64,000 nt of DNA from Methylophaga sp. (GCA_002706095.1 PAJP01000025.1:1-64000); one strand, 5' to 3'; counted from the first letter of the stretch, positions 1 to 9,132 are shown. The notes: generated from the sequence alone by a model not told the origin. Numbers and translations are program-made.

Positions 1-815
1 CCGTAGTAGAACATGTTCAAGTCAGGATCGTATGAATACCAACCCCAAGTCGTACCACCACCAATTTTCCATTGGTCACCTTGCCAAGTTTTCAAAGATG
101 AATCTTTGCCCACTGGTTTCAGCATAGAAGTGGTTTTTTCTGGGTCAACTAACATTTCATCATCAGGACCGGTGCTGTACGCTTTGTATTTCACGTTACC
201 ATCTAAGTCATACGCTTGAACGTAACCACGTACACCAAACTCACCACCTGAGATACCGACGATGATTTTATCTTTAAATACGTGAGCCGCTGCTGTGCTG
301 GTAGCACCACGTTTTGGATCATCACGTTTGTCAGACCATGCAACACTACCATCAGCTGCATTCAGAGCAACCAGAGTTGTATCCGCTTGATTCAGGAAGA
401 TTTTTCCGTCTGCATAGCTTAAACCACGGTTAACTGTGTCACAGCACATAACAGGTACTGTTTCGTCGTAGTTTTGTTTTGGCTCATATTTCCATTTGAT
501 AGCGCCGTCGTTGTTTAAATCCAACGCGTAAACGATGTTTGGAAATGGTGTGTGAACGTACATAGTGCCGTCGATAACTAAAGCATTACCTTCGTGACCA
601 CGTAAAACACCCGTTGAGAAAGACCATGCCATGTTTAAATCTTTAACATTGTCTTTGTTGATTTGAGTTAATTCAGAGTAACGTTGGTTGTTGTAGTTAC
701 CTGCTGGCATTACCCAGTTGTTTTCGTTTTGTTGCATTTGCAATAGCTCATCAGCAGCAGCCAGACCTGGTACAGCTAATGTCATCATTGCGATTGATAA
801 AGTTTTCAGCTTCAT
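1..815 (-). CDS. xoxF: XoxF-type PQQ methanol dehydrogenase, N-terminal part (runs off the left edge)
   Basis: This is a periplasmic pyrroloquinoline-quinone alcohol dehydrogenase that oxidises methanol and passes electrons to a cytochrome c. The first 271 codons are present. Translation starts at ATG 813-815 behind an AAAGAGGAA ribosome site. A signal peptide ends near LAAA-DE at about residue 22. The vicinal disulfide is visible as [10 protein letters not shown], and the metal-ligand Glu lies in GGEFGVRG. The wording [11 protein letters not shown] and [19 protein letters not shown] matches XoxF rather than MxaF, whose usual forms are ACCD.VNRG and SSGAELGVRG. The extra Asp that marks lanthanide enzymes lies beyond the window, so lanthanide dependence is inferred from family resemblance. 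The usual partners xoxG and xoxJ would lie further left. Confidence 0.9.
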   Translation of the reverse strand, partial: MKLKTLSIAMMTLAVPGLAAADELLQMQQNENNWVMPAGNYNNQRYSELTQINKDNVKDLNMAWSFSTGVLRGHEGNALVIDGTMYVHTPFPNIVYALDLNNDGAIKWKYEPKQNYDETVPVMCCDTVNRGLSYADGKIFLNQADTTLVALNAADGSVAWSDKRDDPKRGATSTAAAHVFKDKIIVGISGGEFGVRGYVQAYDLDGNVKYKAYSTGPDDEMLVDPEKTTSMLKPVGKDSSLKTWQGDQWKIGGGTTWGWYSYDPDLNMFYY

Positions 816-891
816 AAAGTTTTCCTCTTTATTGCTTTCTAGTTATATACGACACGAAAGTTGTTCAGTGTTGAACCTCATGCGTAGGGCA

Positions 892-920
892 ACAATAATC
901 TCGAAGAAAACGTTAGTCAA
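892..920 (-). promoter_or_regulatory. Candidate sigma-70 promoter of xoxF
   Basis: On the minus strand TTGACT (915-920) is followed, after exactly 17 bases, by TATTGT (892-897). This is a good -35 and a moderate -10 at ideal spacing. It would give a leader of about 70 bases before the xoxF start. It is predicted by eye only. Confidence 0.45.
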
Positions 921-958
921 GCATATTTCCCATCTTTTTTATGATAATTTACTTATAA

Positions 959-982
959 CTTTCGGGAATTTTTTCCCGAAAG
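959..982. repeat. Perfect 10-bp inverted repeat between gltX and xoxF
   Basis: The arms CTTTCGGGAA (959-968) and TTCCCGAAAG (973-982) are perfectly complementary around a TTTT loop. It lies 41 bases past the gltX stop and about 40 bases upstream of the candidate xoxF -35. Neither side has a proper run of T, so it is a weak terminator at best. It could equally be an operator upstream of xoxF. Confidence 0.6.
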
Positions 983-1023
983 CATAAGTAAATGAAATTC
1001 CTATCTTTTTTCCTTTTGCCTGA

Positions 1024-2430
1024 TCATGAGTCCTGATTATTGATCCAGTCGATAGCGAACTCAATTGAAGCCAATGTGCGCTCACGACCAAGCAATTCCA
1101 GTGTCACATCCAAGGAAGGAGACACAGTATTCCCTGTGATTGCCACCCTGATAGGCTGAGCAACTTTCCCCATACCGACTTCATGCATGTCTGCACAGGC
1201 TTTTATTTCTGTATGAATCGGCTCAGCCAACCATTCTGATAAAGCTGATAATCGTGATTGCATATTTTGAAGCAGAGGCAAACTAGCCTGATTCAAGTTT
1301 TTCTTAGCTGCTTTTTCGTCAAAACTGGTGACTTTGTTATAAAAGAATAGGCTGCTTTCTGCCATTTCAACCAGCGTTTTTGCTCTTTCCTGATAAAGCA
1401 CGGCAATTTTTTCAAGACTAGGGCCGACAGAAATATCAACGTCATGCTGCTGCATATGCCAGGCAAGGTGATCAGCAATATGAGTTGGAGTGCTATTTTT
1501 GATGTATTGCTGATTTAACCACAATAATTTCTCTGTATTAAAACTTGACGCTGCCTTGTTGACATCTTCAATGTCAAAAAGCTCAATCATTTCTTGTATT
1601 GAAAAGATTTCCTGATCGCCGTGTGACCATCCCAGTCTGACGAGATAGTTTAGTAAGGCCTCGGGGAGATACCCTTGATCACGATAACTCATCACACCAA
1701 CAGCACCGTGTCGTTTTGAGAGTCTGGCCCCATCATCACCAAGAATCATCGGCACGTGAGCAAACTTAGGCGGCTCAGCCCCCAGTGCTTTGAAGATATT
1801 GATCTGTCTGGGTGAGTTATTGAGATGATCATCACCACGGATAACATGAGTCATCTGCATATCCATATCATCGACAACAACCGTAAGATTATAGGTCGGT
1901 GTGCCATCGGGACGGGCAATAATCAAATCATCTAATTCAGCGTTTTTAAACTCAACATTGCCACGAATCATATCTCTGACGATGACACTACCAGTCGTGG
2001 GATTCTTAAAGCGGATAACCGGTTCAATACCGGGTTTAGGCTCAGTTAATTCCCTGCAACGGCCATCATAACGAGGCTTTTCTTTGTTGGCGCGTTGCTG
2101 CTCACGCATCTCTTCCAGCTCATCTTTCGAGCAATAGCAGTGATAAGCATCACCCTGATCCAGGAGTTGCTGAATGATTTCTTTATAACGGTCAAAGCGC
2201 TGCGTTTGATAAAACGGCCCTTCATCATAATCGAGCCCTAGCCATGACATCCCATCAAGAATGGCTTGCACAGATTCAGCCGTAGAACGTTCAAGATCCG
2301 TATCTTCTATGCGAAGTACAAATCGACCACCGTGTTTACGGGCATAAAGCCAAGAAAACAGAGCTGTTCTCGCCCCACCAACGTGTAAATAACCTGTTGG
2401 ACTTGGAGCAAAACGGGTACGTATAGTCAT
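1024..2430 (-). CDS. gltX: Glutamate-tRNA ligase
   Basis: This class I aminoacyl-tRNA synthetase charges tRNA-Glu in the cytoplasm. The HIGH-type signature [11 protein letters not shown] is at residues 9-19, and the KMSKS-type loop RLSKRHG is near residue 240. A Cys-x-Cys pair near residue 98 with a later Cys near 125 resembles the zinc site of the E. coli enzyme. I chose the ATG at 2430 (468 aa) because a GAGAG ribosome site lies eight bases upstream. A TTG five codons earlier is in frame but has no such site. It is a single gene between xoxF and the SoxYZ-like gene and has no functional link to methanol oxidation. Confidence 0.97.
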   Translation of the reverse strand: MTIRTRFAPSPTGYLHVGGARTALFSWLYARKHGGRFVLRIEDTDLERSTAESVQAILDGMSWLGLDYDEGPFYQTQRFDRYKEIIQQLLDQGDAYHCYCSKDELEEMREQQRANKEKPRYDGRCRELTEPKPGIEPVIRFKNPTTGSVIVRDMIRGNVEFKNAELDDLIIARPDGTPTYNLTVVVDDMDMQMTHVIRGDDHLNNSPRQINIFKALGAEPPKFAHVPMILGDDGARLSKRHGAVGVMSYRDQGYLPEALLNYLVRLGWSHGDQEIFSIQEMIELFDIEDVNKAASSFNTEKLLWLNQQYIKNSTPTHIADHLAWHMQQHDVDISVGPSLEKIAVLYQERAKTLVEMAESSLFFYNKVTSFDEKAAKKNLNQASLPLLQNMQSRLSALSEWLAEPIHTEIKACADMHEVGMGKVAQPIRVAITGNTVSPSLDVTLELLGRERTLASIEFAIDWINNQDS

Positions 2431-2708
2431 GTTAGAAACTCTCAACTAGGTAGGTTCAATAAAGGCAGTATTGTAACAGTTGAACATCGAGATATCGCGG
2501 TTCAGACATTCCTAATCTAAATCTAATTTAATTGCTTACATGCCGATTTTATTTGCACATTAGGAAAGCCCAGTCTGATCGGCGAAGGAAATATCCTTTT
2601 TATACAAACTTTTAATAATGATTAGCCGCTGCCAAACCAGGAACTTTTCCCATACAATACATTTCAAAAAAAATAGAATAACAACAACTTCTTATTGGGG
2701 AGAGAGAA

Positions 2709-3506
2709 ATGTTTAGTCGATTATCAACGATCACTTTTGCAGGATTAGTACTCATTCTAAGTAGTCACTCCATCTGGGCGGCCACACCAGAAGAGCCGGT
2801 ATGGCCAACGCTGAAACAAACTTACTTCGGTGACAGGACAATACAGGATGAGGCGGAAGATATATTAAGCTTGGAAGCACCAAAGCGTGCTGAAGATGCA
2901 GCCATTGTGCCCATCACCATAAAATCGTTAAAACCGCAATCGCAGGATAACTATATTGAGAACATCTATATCTTTATAGATAACAATCCAATGCCTTATT
3001 CTGCAAAATTCCATCTTTCACCTGAGCTAGGTAATGTTGATTTATCCACACGCATGCGAGTCGATCAATATACCTATGTTCGAGCTGTCGCTGAAATGAA
3101 CGATGGCAGTTTATACATGGTGTCACGTTTTGTTAAAGCTTCCGGTGGTTGCAGCGCACCCGCTGGCAAGGATGCCGCCGCCGCATTAGCTCGGTTAGGT
3201 AAAATGCAGTTGCGAATGCGTCAACCGAGCGTCGGTGAGCCCGTTCAGGCTCAGATGATCGTTAGCCACCCTAACTACAATGGGCTGCAATTTGATCAAA
3301 AAGCACGTAAATATATTCCGGCTCACTACATCGATAAAATGAATATCAGCTATAACGGACAAGCACTGATTACGGTGGATGCCGGTATTTCGATGAGTGA
3401 AGATCCAAGCATTCGTTTTACATTCACTCCTCAAGAGCATGGTAAGCTAGAAGCAAAAGTACATGACACAAAATCTCAAGAATTTAAAATAGAAAAAGAG
3501 ATCTGA
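2709..3506 (+). CDS. Quinoprotein dehydrogenase-associated SoxYZ-like carrier protein
   Basis: This is a secreted 265-residue fusion of a SoxY-like half and a SoxZ-like half, a family that accompanies PQQ dehydrogenases. A signal peptide is visible with likely cleavage after SIWA (residue 24). The swinging-arm type motif ASGGCSAPAG places the carrier cysteine at about residue 148, between the two halves. The SoxZ-like half follows from about residue 165. In true sulfur oxidation SoxYZ carries sulfur intermediates on this cysteine. In quinoprotein loci the cargo is not settled. No soxABCD genes occur here, but xoxF lies 1.9 kb away. The start has a strong GGGGAGAGAG ribosome site. A strong terminator follows. 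Confidence 0.85.
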   Translation: MFSRLSTITFAGLVLILSSHSIWAATPEEPVWPTLKQTYFGDRTIQDEAEDILSLEAPKRAEDAAIVPITIKSLKPQSQDNYIENIYIFIDNNPMPYSAKFHLSPELGNVDLSTRMRVDQYTYVRAVAEMNDGSLYMVSRFVKASGGCSAPAGKDAAAALARLGKMQLRMRQPSVGEPVQAQMIVSHPNYNGLQFDQKARKYIPAHYIDKMNISYNGQALITVDAGISMSEDPSIRFTFTPQEHGKLEAKVHDTKSQEFKIEKEI

Positions 3507-3523
3507 TTTTTAATGTTTGAAAC

Positions 3524-3552
3524 AAAAAAGGCCGCTTGAGCGGCCTTTTTTT
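3524..3552. terminator. Bidirectional rho-independent terminator
   Basis: GGCCGC and GCGGCC pair around TTGA. The stem is flanked by an A run on the left and a T run on the right, so it works on both strands. It ends the SoxYZ-like gene and the convergent small secreted gene. Confidence 0.9.
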
Positions 3553-3570
3553 AACTAAATAATAGTCATC

Positions 3571-3927
3571 TTAGTTATGGATGCGACATTCTTTATAAGC
3601 AGCTTGATTCACTTCTTCGAACAGTTTTAAGCCCTTTTGAACACCTTTATCATCTCTGAATTCAGCACCTTTATCTGCAGGCATGTTTTTGTACATAAAG
3701 CCAGTACTGATATCTTCGAATTCCTTTTCAGTAAAAGCTTCCGCTAACTTATCTACAACACATGAACATTTATGAACTCCCTCATAAACATTCATTTTTG
3801 AATTCGCATCCATACAATCCATGACGAAATGCACACGGGTAACCGTAGAAAAATCATTGGACATTGCCATTGTTGGCAATAAAGCCAAACCAGTAGCAAA
3901 CAATGCAGCAGCTCCAGCAATCTTCAT
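3571..3927 (-). CDS. Small secreted cysteine-containing protein of unknown function
   Basis: The 118-residue protein begins with a clear signal peptide (hydrophobic residues 5-18, likely cleavage near AMS at 21-23). The mature part of about 95 residues is mostly polar and helical in character. It has four cysteines: C38 in VMDCMD, C54 and C56 in KCSCVVD, and C114 in KECRIHN. The C-x-C plus two flanking cysteines could form disulfides or bind a metal or heme-free cofactor, but no c-type heme motif CxxCH is present. The gene is convergent with the SoxYZ-like gene and near xoxF, so an accessory role in periplasmic quinoprotein metabolism is plausible but only inferred. I cannot assign a family. 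Confidence 0.8.
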   Translation of the reverse strand: MKIAGAAALFATGLALLPTMAMSNDFSTVTRVHFVMDCMDANSKMNVYEGVHKCSCVVDKLAEAFTEKEFEDISTGFMYKNMPADKGAEFRDDKGVQKGLKLFEEVNQAAYKECRIHN

Positions 3928-4166
3928 TCATTCTCTCCTATATTTTATTATTCATTTGTTCGGATGAGTTAAGACTCAACCTTCAAACCTTTAGTTCCAC
4001 TTATCCTGATTTTGATACAGAATTGAATAGACATACTACATGAATTCTTCATAATCTTCTGCCATCACGGCGCGGTAAAAAAACGCTTTATTTTCACACA
4101 AGACCAACATCAGGTAGAATTTCAACCTCACTAAGACACTAATAAACACAGGCGGGAGATAGCCAA

Positions 4167-5033
4167 ATGAAAAAATTGTTATTGCACTTGGATACAGATC
4201 CAGTTGCCAGCACCTTCGACCAAGCAGTGGCTTATGATGCTGGTGTCGATAACATCATTGCTCATGGCGGCGCCACACGTGACAATGTCACACCACATGT
4301 TCACGGAATGATTTTTACCCGTGGTGGAAAAAACCTGAAAAATAGCGCTATTTTCATCGGTGGCTCAAATGTGCCTGCCAGTGATCTTGTCGGTAAAGCT
4401 GTAAAAAAAGCATTTTTCGGTCCTGTCAGCGTATCGGTAATGCTCGATCCAAATGGCTCGAATACAACAGCTGCAGCCATCGCTCGTAAAGTGCTTACTG
4501 ATTACGATGTCAAAGATAAAAATGTCGTCATTCTTGGCTCCGGTCCTGTAGGCCAGCGCACGGCTTTGTACATGCTCAGAGAAGGCGCAAAAAAAGTGAC
4601 GCTGACTTGTCGTAGCATGGAGAGAAGTAAAGCCACGGTCAAAGAAATGAAAGAGCACTACGGTGTCGATGTCATGCCAGGCGAAACACGAAGTGATGAA
4701 GCTGTTAAACAAATCGTATCTGATGCGCATGTGGTGATTGCCGCTGGTCCAGCTGGTGTTTGTGTTGTACCGGAAATGGCACTGGCCAATAACACATCAA
4801 TTGAAGTAGTTGCTGATGTTAACGCTGTCCCACCTCTAGGTGTTGCAGGCATGGAAGTCATGGATAACGGTGTCGAGAAAAATGGCATGCGTTACTACGG
4901 TGCAATAGCTATTGGTAACTTCAAAATGAAAGTTCATCGTGGTGCTATCGCCTCGCTCTTTGAAAGCAATGATGCCTTTCTAGATGAAACCACAATTTAC
5001 GATATAGCCTGCAAGATTGATAACGAACAGTGA
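4167..5033 (+). CDS. mtdA: NADP-type methylene-tetrahydromethanopterin/methylene-tetrahydrofolate dehydrogenase, MtdA-like
   Basis: This cytoplasmic enzyme oxidises methylene-H4MPT (and in known MtdA also methylene-H4F) to the methenyl form. At 288 residues it has the length of Methylorubrum MtdA. It shares the FTRGGK, SAIFIGG, KKAFFGP and MLDPNGSNTTAA stretches with MtdA, and the C-terminal VHRGAIASLFES. The dinucleotide fold is at residues 120-150 (GSGPVGQRTA). The second strand ends in CRSMERSK, with a basic residue where NADP enzymes hold the 2'-phosphate. The ATG follows GGCGGGAGAT. The stop overlaps the next start (GTGA), so it is translationally coupled to the beta-RFAP synthase gene. 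The MtdA subtype rests on remembered family sequences. Confidence 0.82.
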   Translation: MKKLLLHLDTDPVASTFDQAVAYDAGVDNIIAHGGATRDNVTPHVHGMIFTRGGKNLKNSAIFIGGSNVPASDLVGKAVKKAFFGPVSVSVMLDPNGSNTTAAAIARKVLTDYDVKDKNVVILGSGPVGQRTALYMLREGAKKVTLTCRSMERSKATVKEMKEHYGVDVMPGETRSDEAVKQIVSDAHVVIAAGPAGVCVVPEMALANNTSIEVVADVNAVPPLGVAGMEVMDNGVEKNGMRYYGAIAIGNFKMKVHRGAIASLFESNDAFLDETTIYDIACKIDNEQ

Positions 5034-6064
5034 AACAAAAAACTGCTGAAGCGGAGAGCCTAACGGCAATGCCAACTGTCACCGTTCAGGCTCCAGCCAG
5101 GCTTCATCTTGGATTTCTTGATTTAAATGCTGACATTGGTCGCAAGTTCGGTAGTATCGGACTTGCTATCAACAGCCACCACACAATCATTAATATATCT
5201 CCCGCTGAAAACTTCAATATTCAAGGCGCATATGTCACTGACAATATGCGATTGAAGATAAATCAAATATGTACGCTGTTTTATGAAAAGCTCGGGCAAC
5301 ATTTACCCCAAGCCAACCGTAGCGTCGCTATTTCTGTTAATTCAGCTATCCCAGAACATTCAGGGCTAGGCTCGGGAACACAACTCACTCTTACTCTCGG
5401 CGTCGCACTTGCGAAGTTTCATGGTTTATCCATTGATACGCCATTGCTTGCCAAAGAGTTGGGGCGTGGCAAACGTTCAGGAATTGGTATTGCTACTTTT
5501 GATCATGGCGGATTTGTGATTGATGGTGGCCTTAAGCCTCAGCAAACTGTCCCACCTGTTCTTGCTCAGCTTAACTTTCCTGAGAAATGGAAAATCGTGT
5601 TAGTAATGGATCCAAATCATCAAGGTATTCATGGCAGCGCTGAATTGCAGGCATTTAAACAACTGCCCGTGTTTCCTCAGGAAAATGCTCGCATCATCAG
5701 TCATATGACGCTGATGCAGCTATTACCTGCGCTCATTGAACAATCCTGTGATGAATTTGGTAAAGCCGTAACAGATATTCAAGCGTTAATTGGCGATCAT
5801 TTTGCCCAAGCACAAGGAGGCCGATACACCAGTAAACGTGTCGAAGCCTGTCTATTGCAGGCCCAAAAATGGGGGCATACAGGCATTGCTCAGAGCTCTT
5901 GGGGGCCGACAGGATGTATATTCGTCGAAAGTGATGCTCAGGCAGAGCAGCTGATCAAACAGCTTGAGACATTTGCTAAAACGACTTTTTCTGAGGATGA
6001 GGCACCTGTTTTTATTCAAACATCTGCAGATAATCATGGTGCAGTTGTTGAATCCTCTATGTAA
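5030..6064 (+). CDS. Beta-ribofuranosylaminobenzene 5'-phosphate synthase (beta-RFAP synthase)
   Basis: This GHMP-fold enzyme condenses 4-aminobenzoate (or a hydroxybenzoate in archaea) with PRPP. It is the first committed step of tetrahydromethanopterin synthesis. The N-terminal half shows PARLHLGFLDLN and, near residue 115, the glycine-rich PEHSGLGSGTQ loop typical of the GHMP group. The C-terminal half has GIAQSSWGPTG. The frame opens at a GTG overlapping the mtdA-like stop. An in-frame ATG at 5069, preceded by a GAGAG-like site, is an alternative start that would shorten the product by 13 residues. It sits between the two methylene-H4MPT dehydrogenase genes, so cofactor synthesis and use are encoded together. 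Confidence 0.9.
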   Translation: MKQKTAEAESLTAMPTVTVQAPARLHLGFLDLNADIGRKFGSIGLAINSHHTIINISPAENFNIQGAYVTDNMRLKINQICTLFYEKLGQHLPQANRSVAISVNSAIPEHSGLGSGTQLTLTLGVALAKFHGLSIDTPLLAKELGRGKRSGIGIATFDHGGFVIDGGLKPQQTVPPVLAQLNFPEKWKIVLVMDPNHQGIHGSAELQAFKQLPVFPQENARIISHMTLMQLLPALIEQSCDEFGKAVTDIQALIGDHFAQAQGGRYTSKRVEACLLQAQKWGHTGIAQSSWGPTGCIFVESDAQAEQLIKQLETFAKTTFSEDEAPVFIQTSADNHGAVVESSM

Positions 6065-6116
6065 CTGTGGCTATTATCATATTCCAGCCGTAATTTGATT
6101 ATTATAAGGATTAATT

Positions 6117-7022
6117 ATGTCCAAACGTTCGATTATTCACATGCTTAACCCAATGAAGCACAACAGTCCCTTTGACATTAACATGGCACTAGATGCGGGT
6201 TACGATGTATTGATTCCATATTCACATGTTGAGTTAAACGAAGTTGCAGGTCTAACTCAGGATGCTATTTTTTCACGTGGTCCCTCAGGTGTGAAAAAAA
6301 CCGGCATGTTCATCGGTGGACGTGATATCGGATTGGCGATGGACATGTTGGAATCAGCTAAAAAATCCATGGTTCCTCCTTTTGAAATTTCAGTTTTTGC
6401 TGATCCAAGTGGTGCTTTCACTACAGCTGCAGCGTTGGTGGCTTGTGTCGAGCGTGAACTGAAAAATAAATTTAAACAAGAATTAAAAGGCGCTAAAGCC
6501 GTTGTCTTCGGTGGAACCGGACCAGTGGGTATTGCTACAGCAGTTATTGCTGCCCTTCAGGGTGCAGAAACGGCCATTGTTGATCACTTCTCTATTGATA
6601 CTGCACTAGAGTTTGCTGCAGAAGCCAAAAAACGCTATGACGTTGATTTACGAGGCACGACAGCGGCTTCAGATGCTGATAAAGCCCGTTTATTGTACGA
6701 CGCAGACATCGTTTTCTGTGCAGCTAAAGCAGGGGTCCAGGTACTGAATGCATCTGTTTTACGTGATGCGACTAAACTCAAAGTGGCTGGCGATGTTAAT
6801 GCCGTGTCACCACTGGGTATCGAAGGCGTTAAATTGATGGACTTTGGCGCACCGTTGACACATGCCACTAATTCACCTGATGCCGTTGGTATTGGTGCAT
6901 TAGCTATTGGTGATGTTAAATACAAATTACAGCAAGCACTGTTAAGAGAGACATTAGAGTCAGAAAAACCTGTTTATCTTGATTTCCGTAATGCCTTCGA
7001 TGGTGCGCGTAAATTAGTCTAA
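6117..7022 (+). CDS. mtdB: NAD(P)-dependent methylene-tetrahydromethanopterin dehydrogenase MtdB
   Basis: This enzyme oxidises methylene-H4MPT to methenyl-H4MPT in the linear formaldehyde oxidation pathway. The N-terminus (SIIHMLNPMKHNSPFDINMA) and the blocks LTQDAIFSR, GMFIGG and GIGALAIGDVKY match MtdB of Methylorubrum. The length is 301 residues. The dinucleotide-binding GGTGPVGIATA is near residue 140. The following strand ends in IVDHFS, without the basic residue seen in the neighbouring MtdA-like protein, which fits use of NAD as well as NADP. The ribosome site is AAGGA seven bases before the ATG. It follows the beta-RFAP synthase gene by 52 bases and is probably in the same operon. Confidence 0.93.
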   Translation: MSKRSIIHMLNPMKHNSPFDINMALDAGYDVLIPYSHVELNEVAGLTQDAIFSRGPSGVKKTGMFIGGRDIGLAMDMLESAKKSMVPPFEISVFADPSGAFTTAAALVACVERELKNKFKQELKGAKAVVFGGTGPVGIATAVIAALQGAETAIVDHFSIDTALEFAAEAKKRYDVDLRGTTAASDADKARLLYDADIVFCAAKAGVQVLNASVLRDATKLKVAGDVNAVSPLGIEGVKLMDFGAPLTHATNSPDAVGIGALAIGDVKYKLQQALLRETLESEKPVYLDFRNAFDGARKLV

Positions 7023-7034
7023 TCTCATACAACG

Positions 7035-8153
7035 ATGGATGAAGAGCGGTTACCACTTCTCATTTTTGGTCAAACAGCTCGCTTTATTGCACAGTCAGCG
7101 GCTCAGCTTGGATACACAACCTGGGTCGTTGACTGTTTTGCAGATAGAGATACACAAAAAGTTGCTGATCGATGTATCCGTATCCCTCCCCTAGAACTGC
7201 TTTCCATAGAATCCATACTCACATCTTTTGAACTAATTACCCAACAACAGCGCTGCCTGCTGATTTTTTCTACTGGCATTGAACGCTTCTATGAACTCTT
7301 AAACTGCTTGCCCACACATATCCAAATTCTTGGTAATGATTTTCAAGTATTAGATAAATTAAGATCACCACAACGCTTTTTCCCTCTACTTCAACAACTT
7401 GACATTCCTTTTCCAGAAACCCATTGGGTTCAGGCTTTTGATAAAAAGAAAAAACGTTGGATAACAAAAGATCTGATGGGCAGCGGTGGTACACATATTC
7501 AACAGCCGAGTATATCTAACTACGTTGATCGCCATCTCATTTTTCAGGAATATATCAATGGTCGGTCAGGCTCAGTCAGTTTTCTTGCTGACGGTGAGTC
7601 TGTGTTCATCTTTGGGTTTAACGAACAGATACACACAGAAACATTTCAGCTACAGCAAATCATTAATCACTTTGATATCAGCCAGTCTTCTAAAGCAACT
7701 CTTGCTAAGGCACTAGAAAAGCTTGTAACAGCAATCACTTTTCGCGGTTATGGCAGTCTCGACTTTATGATTGACGAGTTAGCTAATATTTATATCCTTG
7801 AGCTGAATCCAAGACTTTCCGCTTCAGCGGAGCTTTACGCCAATAATACGGATATGTTGCGTTGGCATATTCAGGCTTGTATTGGGAAACTACCTGCTGA
7901 AATCCAACAGCAAAATAGTGAAATGACGAACGTTACCAGTCTCTCATACCTTTTTGCAGATAAAGCATTATTCGTAAAGAGCAAGGCAACGTGGCCTGTT
8001 GAGACTCGGGATATTCCCCACGCCAGACAGAAGATTCAGCCTGGCGAGCCTGTGTGCACAGTACTTGTTGAAGCTCAATCACATCTGGATTGCGATAATA
8101 AACGTCATCAAGTGGAAACTGAGATAAGGAAAAATTGTCTTTTTTCTGCTTGA
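7035..8153 (+). CDS. ATP-grasp enzyme in the H4MPT gene cluster
   Basis: This 372-residue protein has a pre-ATP-grasp domain (PLLIFGQTARFIAQSA at the N-terminus) and then an ATP-grasp fold. The fold includes KDLMGSGGTHI (about 150-160), HLIFQEYINGRSGSVSF (about 172-187) and the metal-binding LELNPRLSASAEL (about 255-267). ATP-grasp enzymes join a carboxylate to an amine or thiol with ATP. It begins 12 bases after mtdB, so it is very likely cotranscribed. ATP-grasp proteins of unassigned role are known in methylotroph H4MPT clusters. A role in adding glutamate-like or other groups to the pterin side chain is a reasonable inference. The substrate cannot be read from the sequence. Confidence 0.82.
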   Translation: MDEERLPLLIFGQTARFIAQSAAQLGYTTWVVDCFADRDTQKVADRCIRIPPLELLSIESILTSFELITQQQRCLLIFSTGIERFYELLNCLPTHIQILGNDFQVLDKLRSPQRFFPLLQQLDIPFPETHWVQAFDKKKKRWITKDLMGSGGTHIQQPSISNYVDRHLIFQEYINGRSGSVSFLADGESVFIFGFNEQIHTETFQLQQIINHFDISQSSKATLAKALEKLVTAITFRGYGSLDFMIDELANIYILELNPRLSASAELYANNTDMLRWHIQACIGKLPAEIQQQNSEMTNVTSLSYLFADKALFVKSKATWPVETRDIPHARQKIQPGEPVCTVLVEAQSHLDCDNKRHQVETEIRKNCLFSA

Positions 8154-8209
8154 AAATAGCAGTGTCTCAACCCATATTAACGATGACTTATTAAGACAGG
8201 ATCACATGC

Positions 8210-9091
8210 ATGAAACGCATACTACTTTTTCTTGGTACAAATATCGCTGTACTCGCCGTTCTCAGCATTACAATGCGACTGCTTGGCATAGATAGCCTTT
8301 TAGACGAACAAGGCGTCGGTCTGGATATGAATGCCTTGATTATTTATGCCGCCGTAATCGGCTTCAGTGGCTCGATCATCTCCCTGCTTATTTCAAAATG
8401 GACGGCAAAACATCTGACAGGGGCTCAGGTCATTGAACAACCTAAAAATGAGACTGAACGATGGTTGCTAAGTACCGTTACCCGCCTGGCGCAACAAGCT
8501 AATATTGGTATGCCTGATGTGGCTATTTATAACTCACCACAACCGAACGCGTTTGCCACTGGTGCCAATAAAAATAATGCACTAGTGGCTGTCAGCACGG
8601 GTTTGATGCAGTCCATGACTCAAGATGAAGTGGAAGCCGTTCTCGCCCATGAGGTCAGCCATATAGCCAATGGGGATATGGTGACTATGGCTTTAATACA
8701 GGGTGTAGTGAACACGTTTGTCATTGTTCTATCACGTGTGATTGGACATCTCGTTGATCGTACAGTCTTTAAAGTAGAACGAGGTCATGGCCCGGCATTC
8801 TGGATTACTTCCATCATCGCAGAACTGGTACTGGGTATTCTGGCTAGCATTATCGTGATGTGGTTTAGTCGTCAACGTGAGTTTCGTGCCGACGCCGGTG
8901 CTGCCAGTTTAGTTGGAGCACCAAAAATGGTTGCTGCATTGCAACGCTTAGCTGGCACATCCACCGAAGCGTTACCGGATCAACTTCATGCTATGGGTAT
9001 TTCTGGTGGCAAAGGTGGTGGTCTTTCAGCGTTATTTATGACGCACCCACCATTGGAAGAGAGAATTAACGCTTTACGCGGAAATAGATAA
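8210..9091 (+). CDS. htpX: Membrane zinc metalloprotease HtpX
   Basis: HtpX is an inner-membrane M48 endopeptidase that degrades misfolded membrane proteins. The 293-residue product has two N-terminal membrane segments (about 5-23 and 43-62). The zinc motif HEVSH is at 147-151, two further hydrophobic segments lie near 160-215, and the third-ligand Glu is in RQREFRAD. The C-terminus has the family's THPPLEERI. The ATG is preceded by AGGA. It lies 56 bases after the ATP-grasp gene and ends in its own terminator, so it may be read with the C1 genes or from its own promoter. Confidence 0.97.
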   Translation: MKRILLFLGTNIAVLAVLSITMRLLGIDSLLDEQGVGLDMNALIIYAAVIGFSGSIISLLISKWTAKHLTGAQVIEQPKNETERWLLSTVTRLAQQANIGMPDVAIYNSPQPNAFATGANKNNALVAVSTGLMQSMTQDEVEAVLAHEVSHIANGDMVTMALIQGVVNTFVIVLSRVIGHLVDRTVFKVERGHGPAFWITSIIAELVLGILASIIVMWFSRQREFRADAGAASLVGAPKMVAALQRLAGTSTEALPDQLHAMGISGGKGGGLSALFMTHPPLEERINALRGNR

Positions 9092-9095
9092 AAAT

Positions 9096-9125
9096 AAAGC
9101 CGGGCTTCTGACCCGGCTTTTTTTA
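9096..9125. terminator. Rho-independent terminator after htpX
   Basis: AAGCCGGG and CCCGGCTT pair around a seven-base loop, followed by eight T on the plus strand. The left side is A-rich, so it may also serve the convergent fimX-like gene. Confidence 0.9.
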
Positions 9126-9132
9126 CTAAAGC

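Noticed and set aside
1-815. MxaF-type (calcium) methanol dehydrogenase
   Set aside because: The segments around the vicinal Cys pair and the metal Glu match XoxF ([21 protein letters not shown]) better than MxaF.
718-987. Plus-strand frame over the xoxF start
   Set aside because: It runs antisense through the clear xoxF N-terminus, with no ribosome site and no recognisable domain.
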